DNA of 64,000 nucleotides. Source: Haliovirga abyssi (GTDB taxonomy: Bacteria > Fusobacteriota > Fusobacteriia > Fusobacteriales > Haliovirgaceae). This document shows, piece after piece, positions 11,199-20,783 of this stretch (the first letter of the stretch is position 1; every line of letters begins with the position of its first letter). The notes beneath the pieces are model-generated. The model was not told the origin of the DNA. It made no database searches and saw only the letters and a program-made list of their open reading frames with translations. The stretch lies in NCBI RefSeq assembly GCF_030295325.1, contig NZ_AP027059.1:930001-994000 (forward strand), in the 5' to 3' direction. The translations under genes were made by a program, and so were the position numbers.

Positions 11199-12135
11199 AA
11201 AGAAAAAGTTTGCTAATGTTGGGGGACAAGCAGTAATTGAAGGTGTAATGATGAAAGGGACTGATTATATAGCAACAGCAGTAAGAAAGCCTGAAGGGGA
11301 TATAGTATATAGAAGAAAAAAAATAAAAAAGGGAAAATTTAATTTAGCAAAGATACCTTTTATAAGAGGAGTTTTTGTATTGTTAGATGCTTTAATATTA
11401 GGTACAAAAGAGTTGACTTTTTCTGCGGCTCAAGCTGGGGAAGAAGAGGAGGATGAATTAACAGATTTTCAATTAGGGATGACACTATTTTTATCATTTT
11501 CTGTTGGAATATCTCTATTTTTTTTATTACCAGCTTTTATAGGTGGAATTTTTAAAAACAATTTATATGCAAATATTTTAGAAGGAACAATAAGACTAAC
11601 AATATTTTTAGGTTATGTTTGGGGAATTTCATTTTTCGAGGATATAAAAAGAGTTTTTCAATATCATGGAGCAGAACATAAGTCAATATATGCTTTTGAA
11701 AATAACGAAAAATTAACTCCTGAAAATGCTAAAAAATATAGTACGCTACATCCAAGATGTGGTACAAGTTTTTTATTAATTGTAATGTTAGTAAGTATAA
11801 TTGTATTTTCTATTGTAGATACTTCTATAATAAGAACAGATAATTTTTTAATGAAAAGTGTTATTAAATTTTCTTTGAGAATATTATTTTTACCAGTAAT
11901 AGCTAGTATATCATATGAATTTCAAAGATTTACTAGTAATCATTTGAGTAATCCAATAGTTGCAGCATTTGCTTGGCCAGGACTTATGTTACAAAGAATT
12001 ACAACTAAGGAACCTGACTTAGAACAACTTGAAGTTGGAATTGTAGCATTAAGAGCTGCATTAGGAGAAGAAAATATAGAAAATGCAGAAGAGATAACTG
12101 GAGAAGTTAAGGGAAAATTAAAAGAGAGCTGTTAA
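11191..12135 (+). CDS. DUF1385 (YqhQ-like) membrane protein
   Basis: A 314-aa protein starting with the DUF1385 signature VGGQAVIEGVMMKG, followed by a RKKIKKGK basic stretch, several hydrophobic segments (about residues 105-125, 130-150, 192-210 and 225-245) and the conserved QYHGAEHK...LHPRCGTSF region. The family (Bacillus YqhQ) is widespread in low-GC bacteria and commonly located beside prfA-prmC, as here. Its molecular role is uncertain. The start codon overlaps thyX, with GGGAGG just upstream. Confidence 0.88.
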   Translation: MGKKKKFANVGGQAVIEGVMMKGTDYIATAVRKPEGDIVYRRKKIKKGKFNLAKIPFIRGVFVLLDALILGTKELTFSAAQAGEEEEDELTDFQLGMTLFLSFSVGISLFFLLPAFIGGIFKNNLYANILEGTIRLTIFLGYVWGISFFEDIKRVFQYHGAEHKSIYAFENNEKLTPENAKKYSTLHPRCGTSFLLIVMLVSIIVFSIVDTSIIRTDNFLMKSVIKFSLRILFLPVIASISYEFQRFTSNHLSNPIVAAFAWPGLMLQRITTKEPDLEQLEVGIVALRAALGEENIENAEEITGEVKGKLKESC

Positions 12136-12199
12136 AAATAAAAAATAAAAGATATAGAAAATATCGACATGATAATTAGATAAATTTAGGAGGAAAACA

Positions 12200-13270
12200 A
12201 TGTTCAAAAAACTTGAAGAGATAGTTACAAAATATAATGAAATTGGGAATAAAATGGCAGAACCTGAGGTTTTATCAAATCCAAAAAAAATAGCTGAATA
12301 TAATAAAGCTTTTTTACAATTAAAAGGAATTGTTGATGAATATGAAATCTATAAAAAAGAAAAAGAGGATTTTGATGGTTTAAAAGAAGATATAAAACAT
12401 GAAAAAGATTCTGAAATGAGAGAAATGATTCAAGAAGAGATAAAAGAATTAGAAGAAAAATTAACAGAACAAGAAGAAAAATTAAAAGTTTTATTATTGC
12501 CTGAAGATCCAAATGATTCTAAAAATGTTATAGTAGAAATTAGAGGAGGAGCAGGTGGAGATGAAGCTGCTCTGTTTGCTGGAGATCTATTTAGAATGTA
12601 TTCGAGATATGCAGAGAGTAAAAGATGGAAAGTGGAGATAATGAGTAGTAATGAAATTGGTATAAGTGGATATAAAGAGGTAATATTTATGATAAAAGGT
12701 GATGGAGCTTACAGTAAATTGAAATTTGAAAGTGGTGTTCATAGAGTTCAAAGAGTTCCTCAAACAGAAGCATCAGGTAGAATACATACTTCTACAGCAA
12801 CAGTAGCAGTAATGCCAGAAGCGGAAGATATTGCAATGGTAAAAGTTGATCAAAAAGATTTAAGGATTGATACATATCGTTCTGGTGGAGCAGGTGGGCA
12901 ACATGTTAATATGACAGATTCAGCAGTTAGAATTACACATTTACCAACAGGAATAGTAACGAGTTGTCAAGATGAAAGATCACAAATGAAAAATAAAGAA
13001 AAGGCAATGAAAGTTCTTTTAGCAAAATTATATGAAAAAGAACAAGAAGAACAAAGAGCAGAGATTGATTCAACTAGAAAATTACAAGTTGGAACAGGTC
13101 AAAGAAGTGAAAAAATAAGAACTTATAATTTTCCGCAAGGAAGATTAACTGATCATAGAATAAATTTAACATTATATAAGTTAGACTCGATTTTAGAAGG
13201 AAATTTAGATGAATTAATAGAAGCTTTAAATACTTTTGATCAAGCAGAAAAATTACAGCAGGTTGTTTAA
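12200..13270 (+). CDS. prfA: Peptide chain release factor 1
   Basis: Recognises UAA and UAG and triggers release of the nascent chain. The 356-aa protein has the long helical N-terminal domain, the class I tripeptide anticodon region in [18 protein letters not shown] (the PxT position reads PQT), and the catalytic GGQ in [12 protein letters not shown] near residue 233. PxT rather than SPF marks RF1 over RF2. AGGAGG precedes the ATG. Its stop codon shares a base with the start of prmC, which encodes the enzyme that methylates this GGQ. Confidence 0.97.
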   Translation: MFKKLEEIVTKYNEIGNKMAEPEVLSNPKKIAEYNKAFLQLKGIVDEYEIYKKEKEDFDGLKEDIKHEKDSEMREMIQEEIKELEEKLTEQEEKLKVLLLPEDPNDSKNVIVEIRGGAGGDEAALFAGDLFRMYSRYAESKRWKVEIMSSNEIGISGYKEVIFMIKGDGAYSKLKFESGVHRVQRVPQTEASGRIHTSTATVAVMPEAEDIAMVKVDQKDLRIDTYRSGGAGGQHVNMTDSAVRITHLPTGIVTSCQDERSQMKNKEKAMKVLLAKLYEKEQEEQRAEIDSTRKLQVGTGQRSEKIRTYNFPQGRLTDHRINLTLYKLDSILEGNLDELIEALNTFDQAEKLQQVV

Positions 13271-14124
13271 TGGCAAAAATTTATAAATTGATAGATATAT
13301 TAAAATATAGTACAGATTATTTAGAAAAAGCAAATGTAGATTCTCCTAGACTTACAGCAGAATATATAATTGCGACAATATTAGATTTGAAAAGAATTGA
13401 TTTATATATGAATTATGATAAACCATTAAGTACAATAGAGAGAGAAAAAATAAAAAAGAATCTAATAAGACGAGCAAAAGATAGAGAGCCATTACAATAT
13501 ATAATGGAATATGAAGAGTTTTATGGATTGAAATTTTATGTAGATAAAAATGTGTTAATTCCAAGGCCAGAAACAGAAATATTAGTAGAAAATGCGATAA
13601 AATATTTAGAAAAAATTGAAGAACCCAAAATATTAGAAATTGGTGTAGGAAGTGGAGCAATTTCTATATCTATAGGTAAAAATTTGATAAACAGTAAAAT
13701 TATAGGAGTAGATATATCAGAAGGTGCATTAAAAATTGCAGAAAAAAATAGAGAAAATTTGGGATTGAATAATGTGAGATTTGTAAAAAGTGATATTTTT
13801 GAAAATATAAATTATAAATCGTTTGATCTAATAATATCAAATCCACCTTATATTTCAGAAGAAGAATATAGTGGATTAATGCCAGAAGTAAAAAATTATG
13901 AGCCAAAATTAGCTTTAGTAGCAAAAGAAGATGGAAATTATTTTTATAGGACAATTATAGAAAACGGAAAAAATTATTTAAAAAATGGAGGAAAAATATT
14001 TTTTGAAGTGGGATATAATCAATCGAAAATTGTAAAAGAGCTATTTATAAAAAATAGATATAAAAATATAGAAATTTTAAAAGATTATGGAAAAATAGAA
14101 AGGATTTTAATTGGTGAAAAATAA
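13270..14124 (+). CDS. prmC: Release factor glutamine methyltransferase PrmC
   Basis: Transfers methyl from SAM to the GGQ glutamine of RF1 and RF2. The 284-aa protein has the helical N-terminal substrate domain, the [14 protein letters not shown] and VLIPRPETE motifs, the SAM-binding loop [11 protein letters not shown] (about residue 120) and the catalytic NPPY in [13 protein letters not shown] (about residue 192). It overlaps the prfA stop codon by one base and the queA start by one base, so the three genes form a tightly coupled group. Confidence 0.95.
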   Translation: MAKIYKLIDILKYSTDYLEKANVDSPRLTAEYIIATILDLKRIDLYMNYDKPLSTIEREKIKKNLIRRAKDREPLQYIMEYEEFYGLKFYVDKNVLIPRPETEILVENAIKYLEKIEEPKILEIGVGSGAISISIGKNLINSKIIGVDISEGALKIAEKNRENLGLNNVRFVKSDIFENINYKSFDLIISNPPYISEEEYSGLMPEVKNYEPKLALVAKEDGNYFYRTIIENGKNYLKNGGKIFFEVGYNQSKIVKELFIKNRYKNIEILKDYGKIERILIGEK

Positions 14125-15143
14125 TGAAAACAACAGATTTTGAGTACAATTTACCAGAAGAATTAATAGCACAAGTCCCAATTTATCCAAGGGATAGTTC
14201 TAGGTTAATGGTAGTAGATAAAGAGACAGAAAAGATAGAGAATAAAATTTTTAGTGATATTATAGATTATTTAGATGAAGGAGACTTATTAGTAAGAAAT
14301 AGCACAAAAGTTATACCAGCTAGATTAATAGGTAACAAAGAAACTGGTGCAGTAGTAGAAATATTTTTATTAAATAGGCTAGATATTAATAGATGGGAAT
14401 GTTTAGTAAGACCAGGTAAAAGAGTTAAAATTGGTCAAAAAATTATTTTTAAGGATGACTCGTTAACAGCGAAAGTTATTGAGATAAAAGAGGATGGAAA
14501 TAGAATTGTAGAATTTGAATATAACGGAGTTTTTGAAGAGGTATTAGATAATCTTGGAGAAATGCCATTGCCACCATATATAAAAGAGAAATTAAAAGAT
14601 GCTAACAGATATCAAACTGTTTATGCAAAAAAAGGTGAATCAGTAGCAGCACCTACTGCAGGATTACATTTTACAGATGAACTGTTAAAAAAAATAAAAG
14701 CAAAAGGAATAGAGATAGTAGACGTGTTTTTAGAAGTTGGGTTAGGGACATTTAGACCAGTAAAAGCAGAAAATATATTAGAACATAATATGCATGAAGA
14801 AAAGTTTGAAATTCCTATTGAAAGTGCAAATAAAATAAATGCAGCTAAAAAAGAAGGAAAAAGAGTAATAGCTGTTGGAACAACAAGTGTAAGAACATTA
14901 GAATCAGCAGCTAATAATGGGAAAGTTATGGCTGGAGAAAATTCTACAAAAATTTTTATATATCCTGGCTATAAATTTAAAATGGTAGATGCATTAATTA
15001 CAAATTTCCATTTGCCAAAATCTACGTTATTAATGTTGGTTTCTGCTTTTTCAAATAGAGAATTAATGTTAAGAGCGTATGAAAATGCAGTTGATGAAAA
15101 ATATAGATTTTTTAGTTTTGGAGATGCAATGTTTATAAAATAA
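14124..15143 (+). CDS. queA: S-adenosylmethionine:tRNA ribosyltransferase-isomerase QueA
   Basis: Builds epoxyqueuosine on tRNA by adding the ribosyl part of SAM to preQ1 at position 34. The 339-aa length is normal. Conserved blocks include the start [51 protein letters not shown] and [15 protein letters not shown] near the end. The start overlaps the prmC stop. No tgt or preQ1-synthesis gene is in the window, so the rest of queuosine synthesis must be elsewhere. Confidence 0.96.
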   Translation: MKTTDFEYNLPEELIAQVPIYPRDSSRLMVVDKETEKIENKIFSDIIDYLDEGDLLVRNSTKVIPARLIGNKETGAVVEIFLLNRLDINRWECLVRPGKRVKIGQKIIFKDDSLTAKVIEIKEDGNRIVEFEYNGVFEEVLDNLGEMPLPPYIKEKLKDANRYQTVYAKKGESVAAPTAGLHFTDELLKKIKAKGIEIVDVFLEVGLGTFRPVKAENILEHNMHEEKFEIPIESANKINAAKKEGKRVIAVGTTSVRTLESAANNGKVMAGENSTKIFIYPGYKFKMVDALITNFHLPKSTLLMLVSAFSNRELMLRAYENAVDEKYRFFSFGDAMFIK

Positions 15144-15170
15144 AAGGGCTAAAATTAGAGGTGTATTAAT

Positions 15171-15407
15171 TTGAAAGAAAAATTTGAAGAAATACTAATA
15201 AAAAAAGAAAAAGAACTAGCTTATTTGAAAAATAATGTACAAGGGTTTAAATCAAATGGTGTATTAGAAAATAGAATTAACAGAACAAAATTAAATTATA
15301 GAACAAAAGAATTAACAGAAGAGATAAAAAATATTAAAAGCTATTTGAAAAGAATAGACTTTGTGGAAAAGGTGAGAGATTATGAGAATAATAGCAGGAA
15401 CAGCTAA
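15171..15407 (+). CDS. Small coiled-coil hypothetical protein
   Basis: A 78-aa, highly charged Lys/Glu-rich protein, probably a short helical hairpin (helices at about residues 1-22 and 40-70). The start is TTG at 15171, behind AGAGGTG. Its last 26 bp overlap the start of rsmD, and it lies 27 bp after queA, consistent with a real operon member. I do not recognise a family and assign no function. Confidence 0.55.
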   Translation: MKEKFEEILIKKEKELAYLKNNVQGFKSNGVLENRINRTKLNYRTKELTEEIKNIKSYLKRIDFVEKVRDYENNSRNS

Positions 15408-15927
15408 GAATAAAAGAATAAAAAGTCAATCTGGTCATAATGTAAGGCCAACATTAGAGAGAGTAAAAGAATCTCTATTTTCAATTTTACAGCCATATAT
15501 AAATGATTCAGTTTTTCTTGATCTATATGGTGGGACAGGAAGTATTGCTTTAGAAGCACTTAGTAGAGGAGCTAAAAGAGCAATAATAATAGAAAAAAAT
15601 GGAGAAGCATTGAGAATTATTATAGAAAATGTAAATAGCTTAGGATTTGAAGATAGATGTAGAGCATATAGAAACGAAGTATTAAGAGCTATTGAGATAT
15701 TATCAAATAAAAGAGAAACATTTGATATTATTTTTATGGATCCACCATATAAAGATGAAGTATGTGAGGAAGTTATTGCGAAAATATTAGATTCAAATTT
15801 ATTAGAAGAAAATGGATTGATAATTGCAGAACATCATATAAAAGAAAAATTACCTGATGTAATTGGGAAATTAAATAAAATTGATGAGAGAAAATATAGT
15901 GGAAAAGTATTAACATTTTATAGCTAG
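15382..15927 (+). CDS. rsmD: 16S rRNA (guanine966-N2)-methyltransferase RsmD
   Basis: Methylates G966 of 16S rRNA in the small subunit. The 181-aa protein begins MRIIAGTAKNKRIKS and carries RPTLERVKESLFSIL, the SAM loop FLDLYGGTGSIALEALSRGA (residues about 50-69) and the catalytic IIFMDPPYKDE (about residue 118). Length and motif order match the YhhF family. It overlaps the preceding small ORF, with a GGTGAGAG site in that ORF. In many low-GC genomes rsmD precedes coaD, which is not found here. Confidence 0.94.
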   Translation: MRIIAGTAKNKRIKSQSGHNVRPTLERVKESLFSILQPYINDSVFLDLYGGTGSIALEALSRGAKRAIIIEKNGEALRIIIENVNSLGFEDRCRAYRNEVLRAIEILSNKRETFDIIFMDPPYKDEVCEEVIAKILDSNLLEENGLIIAEHHIKEKLPDVIGKLNKIDERKYSGKVLTFYS

Positions 15928-15945
15928 GATATTTGTATATCTTTT
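15925..15945 (+). terminator. Weak rho-independent terminator after rsmD
   Basis: A short stem GGATAT / ATATCT with a 4-nt loop and a TTTT tract starts at the rsmD stop codon. The stem is AT-rich, so the call is tentative. Confidence 0.35.
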
Positions 15946-15954
15946 GTGTCTTTT

Positions 15955-15984
15955 TGTAGGGGCAATTCATGAATTGCCCTTACA
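15955..15984. repeat. REP-like palindrome
   Basis: TGTA-G then GGGCAATTCATGAATTGCCC then T-TACA: a 30-bp palindrome with one mismatched pair around a perfect 20-bp core. It is far richer in GC than its surroundings. From memory, very similar palindromes with GGGC(A/G)ATTCATGAAT(C/T)GCCC occur in intergenic DNA of many unrelated bacteria, so this is probably a widespread REP-type element. Confidence 0.8.
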
Positions 15985-16094
15985 GGTGTCTATACGGATT
16001 AGTTTAGATATTAATAATCAATTAATTTAAGAGAATTATATTAATCACGATTAAAAAAATTGATTTTAAATCATCTTCAACTGGAGGTAAAATA

Positions 16095-16862
16095 ATGAAA
16101 TTATATATTAAACAAGATATAAAAAATATAGAAAAAAATATAGAGTTTTTTATAAAAAATAAAGTTGGTATAGAAATATCATTATATGATGTTGAATTTA
16201 TTAATAATATGAGATTAAGTAAAATTTTAAAATTATCAAAATTATTAAAAGAGAATAATTTGAAAATCACATCACATTTACCTATTCATGGATTAGATTT
16301 AGGATGTAGAGATTCTATTATAAGAGAATATTCAAGTGATTTAATAATAAAATCATTAGATTTATCATCTGTTTTAGGAGTTAAAAAAAGTGTGCTTCAT
16401 AGTGGGATGAATCCATTAAGAAAAGGTCAAGGACAGGAAAAATGGTTAAAAAGATTTGAGTTAGAATTAACTAAAATAGAAAAAGTAGCAAGAGAAATGA
16501 ATATAGAATTGGTTATAGAAAATGTATGGGATGATAATGATATTATATATAAATTTATAGTTGAAAAGTTTTCTAATATAAATTTATGTTTTGATATTGG
16601 ACATTCAGCAGTTTATCAAAAAAATATAAAAATAGAAGAATTATTTAAAAAATATGGTAATAGGATTACACATCTACATTTGCATGATAATGATCTGCTT
16701 GAAGATAAACATTTTCATTTTGGAGAAGGAAAAATTGAATTTGAAAACTATTTTCAAATATTTAAGAAATATTTGAAAGAATATACAGTAACATTAGAAA
16801 CAAATTTTGATGAAAAATTATATAAAGATATGGAATTTGTAAGAAAGGGGTTGCTTAAATGA
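16095..16862 (+). CDS. Sugar phosphate isomerase/epimerase-like TIM barrel protein
   Basis: A 255-aa protein of the AP endonuclease 2/xylose isomerase-like fold. The barrel metal residues are plausible in VIENVWD (Glu), CFDIGHSAV (Asp, His), HLHLHDND, HFHFGEG and TLETN near the C-terminus. The family includes sugar isomerases, epimerases and endonuclease IV relatives, and the substrate cannot be read from sequence. The ATG is 8 bases after GGAGG. The stop overlaps the xseB start (ATGA). Confidence 0.78.
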   Translation: MKLYIKQDIKNIEKNIEFFIKNKVGIEISLYDVEFINNMRLSKILKLSKLLKENNLKITSHLPIHGLDLGCRDSIIREYSSDLIIKSLDLSSVLGVKKSVLHSGMNPLRKGQGQEKWLKRFELELTKIEKVAREMNIELVIENVWDDNDIIYKFIVEKFSNINLCFDIGHSAVYQKNIKIEELFKKYGNRITHLHLHDNDLLEDKHFHFGEGKIEFENYFQIFKKYLKEYTVTLETNFDEKLYKDMEFVRKGLLK

Positions 16863-17080
16863 AAAAAAATCTAAAATTTGAAGAGGCGTTATTAGAAATA
16901 GATGAGATTATAGATGAATTAGAAAATGGAGAAGTTGAATTAGAGGAGTCTGTAAAGAAATATGAAAAAGCAATGGAAATGATAAAATTTTGTAAAGGGA
17001 AATTAGATTCTATTGAAGGCAAAATAAAAAAAATTAATTTAAATGAATCAGGAGATATAGAAATAGCGGATTTTCAATAG
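16859..17080 (+). CDS. xseB: Exodeoxyribonuclease VII small subunit
   Basis: Non-catalytic subunit that binds the XseA arm in the nuclease degrading single-stranded DNA to oligonucleotides. The 73-aa protein has the family pattern FEEALLEIDEIIDELENGEVELEES...YEKAMEMIKFCKGKLD and consists of two helices. xseA is not adjacent, although it normally precedes xseB. The gene is translationally coupled to the preceding TIM-barrel gene and followed by ispA, the usual downstream neighbour. Confidence 0.93.
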   Translation: MKKNLKFEEALLEIDEIIDELENGEVELEESVKKYEKAMEMIKFCKGKLDSIEGKIKKINLNESGDIEIADFQ

Positions 17081-17093
17081 ATTGGAGGAAAAT

Positions 17094-17975
17094 ATGATAA
17101 AAGAATATTTGAAATTAAGAGGTCTAGAAGTAGAAAAAACATTAAGAGATTATTTTGAAGAATTAAATTATCCAGAAGTAATAAAAGATGGAATGAAATA
17201 CTCAGTTTTAAATGGTGGAAAAAGATTAAGACCAGTATTGTTATTAATGACATTGGAACTTTTAGGAAAAGATATAAACTTAGGATTTCCAACTGCTGCA
17301 GCAATAGAAATGATTCACAGTTATTCACTTGTGCATGATGATTTGCCGGCGTTAGATAATGATGATTATAGAAGAGGGAAAAGTACAACTCATAAAAAGT
17401 TTGGAGAAGCAGAGGCAATATTAATAGGTGATTCTTTGTTGACTTATGCTTTTTATATTTTAGCGAATAAAAATGAAAAATTGTCTTCTGAAAAAACAAT
17501 TAAAATAATTGAAAAAATATCATATGCCGCAGGGACTCAAGGAATGATTGGGGGGCAAATGATAGATATAGAATCAGAGGGTAAAAATATAGATTTACCT
17601 ACTTTACAATATATACATACTCATAAAACGGGAATGATGATAAGAGTTCCAATTCAAGTTGGAGCAATTATAGGAGAGGCAACAGAAAAAGAGATTGAAT
17701 ATTTAACAGAATATGCTGATTTAATTGGATTGGCTTTTCAAATAAAAGATGATATTTTAGATATAGAAGGTGATTTTGAAACAATAGGAAAACCTATTGG
17801 AAGCGATCAAGGATTAAATAAAGCTACATATCCATCAATATTTGGATTAGAAAGAACAAAAGAGATGTTAAAAGAAAAAGTTGAAAAAGCAAAAGAAATT
17901 ATAGAAAAGGAATTTGGAGAAAAAGGAAAATATTTTGTTGCATTAGCAGAATATATTGAAGCGAGGGAAAAATAG
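17094..17975 (+). CDS. ispA: Farnesyl (geranyl) diphosphate synthase
   Basis: Condenses DMAPP and IPP to FPP for quinones and undecaprenyl carriers. The 293-aa protein shows the first Asp-rich motif DDLPALDNDDYRRG (DDxxxxD type of bacterial FPP synthases), GGKRLRP near the N-terminus, and the second motif QIKDDILDIEGD. The ATG at 17094 follows TTGGAGGAA; an in-frame TTG at 17082 overlaps that ribosome binding site and is not used. The xseB-ispA pair is a common arrangement. dxs often follows in other genomes but is absent here. Confidence 0.93.
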   Translation: MIKEYLKLRGLEVEKTLRDYFEELNYPEVIKDGMKYSVLNGGKRLRPVLLLMTLELLGKDINLGFPTAAAIEMIHSYSLVHDDLPALDNDDYRRGKSTTHKKFGEAEAILIGDSLLTYAFYILANKNEKLSSEKTIKIIEKISYAAGTQGMIGGQMIDIESEGKNIDLPTLQYIHTHKTGMMIRVPIQVGAIIGEATEKEIEYLTEYADLIGLAFQIKDDILDIEGDFETIGKPIGSDQGLNKATYPSIFGLERTKEMLKEKVEKAKEIIEKEFGEKGKYFVALAEYIEAREK

Positions 17976-17976
17976 T

Positions 17977-19074
17977 ATGAATTATAAGAGGGTAGTTATA
18001 AAGATAGGAAGTAGCAACCTTGTTAGAGATGGAAAAGTAGATGATGAAAAAATTAAAAATTTGATTAAAATAATATCTAAATTTAAGAAAAAAGATAATA
18101 TTGAATTTATAATTGTTAGTTCAGGTGCAGTTGCAGTAGGAAAAGAAAAAGTTGGAATATCAAGTTTAAAATTGAATATAAGGCAAAAACAAGCTATGGC
18201 AGCCATTGGGCAGCCATATTTAATGAGAAAATATAAAGAAAATCTTGAAAATAACAACATATTGGGAGCGCAGGTTTTATTAACAAGCGATGATTTACAT
18301 AACAGGACTAGACTAATTAATGCAAGGGATACTTTATTAGAAATTTTGCATTATAATGCAGTACCAATTATAAATGAAAATGATACTGTTTCTACTGAAG
18401 AGATAAAAATTGGAGATAATGATAATTTATCTGCAAGGGTAGCAGCAATTGTTGATGCAGAGTTATTAATTATTTTATCTGATATAGATGGATTATATAA
18501 TAAAAATCCTAAAAATCATAATGATGCTGTATTAATAAAAGAAGTGTTTGATATCACAAAAGATATGAAAAAAAATGCAGGTGGAGCAGGGAGTAAAGTT
18601 GGAACAGGTGGAATGATAACAAAACTTGAGGCTGCAGAAGTTTGTATGAAATTTAATGTAGAAATGGTAATTATTAATGGAAATTCATTAGATAATATAG
18701 TAGATATTTTAAATGGAAAACAAATAGGAACAAAATTTTCACCAAATAAGAAAAAAATATCCAAGAAAAAATTATGGATAGGGTATGGAGCAAGAAAAAA
18801 AGGAGAAATTTATATAGATAAGGGAGCATATGAAGCATTAAATAAAGGGAAAAGTCTTTTATCAGGTGGAATAGTTGGGTTAAGTGGAAAGTTTAAAATA
18901 GGAGATAGTATTAAGATCTTTCATAATAAAGAGGAAATTGCAAGAGGATTAACCAATTATTCGAGTGATGAACTATTGAAAATAAAAGGTAAAAAAAGTT
19001 ATGAAATAGATAAAATATTAGGATATAAATATCAAGATGAGATAGTTCATAGAAATAATATGATTTTAATTTGA
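17977..19074 (+). CDS. proB: Glutamate 5-kinase with C-terminal PUA domain
   Basis: Phosphorylates glutamate in the first step of proline synthesis. The 365-aa protein has the amino-acid kinase domain (VVIKIGSSNLV, IVSSGAVAVGK, NENDTVS, KVGTGGMITKLEAA) and a PUA domain from about residue 270 (KLWIGYG.RKKGEIYID). The ATG at 17977 is chosen over an upstream in-frame ATG at 17956, because the latter lies within ispA while GCGAGGG is correctly spaced from 17977. proA, usually next, is missing; the next gene is an EamA transporter. Confidence 0.94.
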   Translation: MNYKRVVIKIGSSNLVRDGKVDDEKIKNLIKIISKFKKKDNIEFIIVSSGAVAVGKEKVGISSLKLNIRQKQAMAAIGQPYLMRKYKENLENNNILGAQVLLTSDDLHNRTRLINARDTLLEILHYNAVPIINENDTVSTEEIKIGDNDNLSARVAAIVDAELLIILSDIDGLYNKNPKNHNDAVLIKEVFDITKDMKKNAGGAGSKVGTGGMITKLEAAEVCMKFNVEMVIINGNSLDNIVDILNGKQIGTKFSPNKKKISKKKLWIGYGARKKGEIYIDKGAYEALNKGKSLLSGGIVGLSGKFKIGDSIKIFHNKEEIARGLTNYSSDELLKIKGKKSYEIDKILGYKYQDEIVHRNNMILI

Positions 19075-19126
19075 TAGTATTATTAAAAATATAAAGATGA
19101 AAAGATTATGATATAGGAGGTAGCAA

Positions 19127-19951
19127 TTGAATTGGATATATTTAGTTATTGGCGGATCATTTTTTAATGCATTATGGACATCTTTAACAAAAAAGAAAAG
19201 TGTAGATTTATCGCCAATTCAATTTACTATCATATTTAGAAGCTTATGTGTGCTGTTTCTATTTCCTATTTTTATAATAAAATTTAATATGAGCTATATC
19301 ACAGTAAATTTTTTGTTTTTTGCTATAATATATAGTATAATAGAAGGAGTTAGAACTTTATTTATAGTAAAGGGTGCAGAAGAAGATTATTATTCTACAT
19401 ATGCTTTTGTTAATACGTCACCAATATTTACATTAATTTTTACTCCGTTTTTATTAATAGAAAAGATAAATTTGATATTAGTGTTTGGGACAGTAATGAT
19501 AATCGTAGGTGGAATACTGTTTTATAAAATTGGGAAATTTTCTAAATGGGGAATTATTGTTGCAATTTTAAGTGGAATAGGGAGTGTAATAGCAAAAGTG
19601 GGAGTAGATAACTCTAATGGAATATTTTTTTCTGTGATTTCATTTATATTTTTGTCATTATTGTTCTCTACTTATGAAATTATAACAAAATCAGAAATAA
19701 CTTTGATAAGCAAGATTAAAAGTAGTAGAACAGTTTTATTACCGGCTTTTTTCTCAAGTATAGCAACAGGTTTATATTTTATATCTTTAGAATATGGAGC
19801 AGTTACAAAAATATCTCCATTAATGAGAATGAATTTAATTTTTGGATTTGTATTTAGTATTATTATATTAAAAGAGATACAAAATTGGAAAACGAAATTT
19901 TTAGGTGGATTATTTATATTGGCAGGAGGAGTTTTAGTATATGTTTCATAA
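19127..19951 (+). CDS. EamA/DMT-family transporter
   Basis: An integral membrane protein of 274 aa with about ten hydrophobic segments in two repeated halves, as in drug/metabolite transporters. The IYLVIGGSFFNALWTSLTKK start, GVRTLFIVKGAEEDYYSTYAFVNTSPIF and the second-half GAVTKISPLMRMNLIFGFVFS segment fit EamA. The substrate is unknown. The start is TTG at 19127, preceded by AGGAGGT. It sits 52 bp after proB, and whether it exports an amino acid is only a guess from position. Confidence 0.85.
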   Translation: MNWIYLVIGGSFFNALWTSLTKKKSVDLSPIQFTIIFRSLCVLFLFPIFIIKFNMSYITVNFLFFAIIYSIIEGVRTLFIVKGAEEDYYSTYAFVNTSPIFTLIFTPFLLIEKINLILVFGTVMIIVGGILFYKIGKFSKWGIIVAILSGIGSVIAKVGVDNSNGIFFSVISFIFLSLLFSTYEIITKSEITLISKIKSSRTVLLPAFFSSIATGLYFISLEYGAVTKISPLMRMNLIFGFVFSIIILKEIQNWKTKFLGGLFILAGGVLVYVS

Positions 19952-20028
19952 TAAAAGTTAAAAGGAAAGAATTAAAAAAAGAGAGTTTATTTTGGTAAAA
20001 AACTATGTTATAATAAAGGTGATTAATT

Positions 20029-20736
20029 ATGAATAAAATAAGGCTTAATAAATATTTAAAAGATTTAGGAATAAGTTCTAGAAGAAAAGCAGATGAATTT
20101 ATAGAAAAAGGTTACATAAAATTAAATGGAAAAGTTGTAAAAGAATTAGGTACAAAAATAGATATAGAAAAAGATGTTATAGAAATTTCAGATAAGCTGA
20201 AAAAGGAAAAAGAAAATTATGTGTATTTAGTTTTAAATAAGCCAAAAGGATATGTTACAAGCAAAAATAAAAAAGAGGGAAAAACAGTTTTAGAACTGCT
20301 GCCTAATATTAAAAACTTAACTTATGCAGGAAGATTGGATAAAGAAAGTGAAGGACTGTTAATTTTTTCAAATGATGGAGAGTTTGTATTTAAAATAACA
20401 TATCCAGATTTTGAGAAAGAAAAAGAATATTTGGTAACTGTAGATAAAAAAATCAATGAAAAGTTATTAGATAAAATGAGAAAAGGGATGGTGATTGATA
20501 ATAAACAAACTAAGCCAACAAAAATAAAAAAAGTTAACGAATATTCGTATAAAATTATATTAACAGAAGGGATAAATAGACAAATTAGGAAAATGGCAAA
20601 AAAAGTTGGGTTAAATGTAAAAAAGCTAATTAGAATCAGAATAAAAAATATTTATATAGATAGTGTAGAATATGGGAAATGGAGATATCTGAAAAAGGAT
20701 GAAATAAAAGAGATGTTAGAAAATATTAAAAAATAA
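20029..20736 (+). CDS. rRNA pseudouridine synthase, RsuA/RluB/RluF family
   Basis: Converts uridine to pseudouridine in rRNA. The 235-aa protein has an N-terminal S4 RNA-binding domain (IRLNKYLKDLGISSRRKADEFI, residues 3-24) and the synthase domain with the catalytic Asp in YAGRLDKESEGLLIFSNDG (about residue 105) and the late GINRQIRKMAKKVG motif. The site modified (16S U516 or 23S U2605) cannot be decided from sequence alone. AAAGGTGA precedes the ATG. Confidence 0.9.
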   Translation: MNKIRLNKYLKDLGISSRRKADEFIEKGYIKLNGKVVKELGTKIDIEKDVIEISDKLKKEKENYVYLVLNKPKGYVTSKNKKEGKTVLELLPNIKNLTYAGRLDKESEGLLIFSNDGEFVFKITYPDFEKEKEYLVTVDKKINEKLLDKMRKGMVIDNKQTKPTKIKKVNEYSYKIILTEGINRQIRKMAKKVGLNVKKLIRIRIKNIYIDSVEYGKWRYLKKDEIKEMLENIKK

Positions 20737-20783
20737 TATTTTTTATCTATTCCTAAATATAAAATAAGAGGTGGCGTGCAATA

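Noticed and set aside
16021-16094. Riboswitch in the leader of the TIM-barrel gene
   Set aside because: The sequence is simple AT-rich DNA, and I could not find a known aptamer pattern or a clear expression platform.
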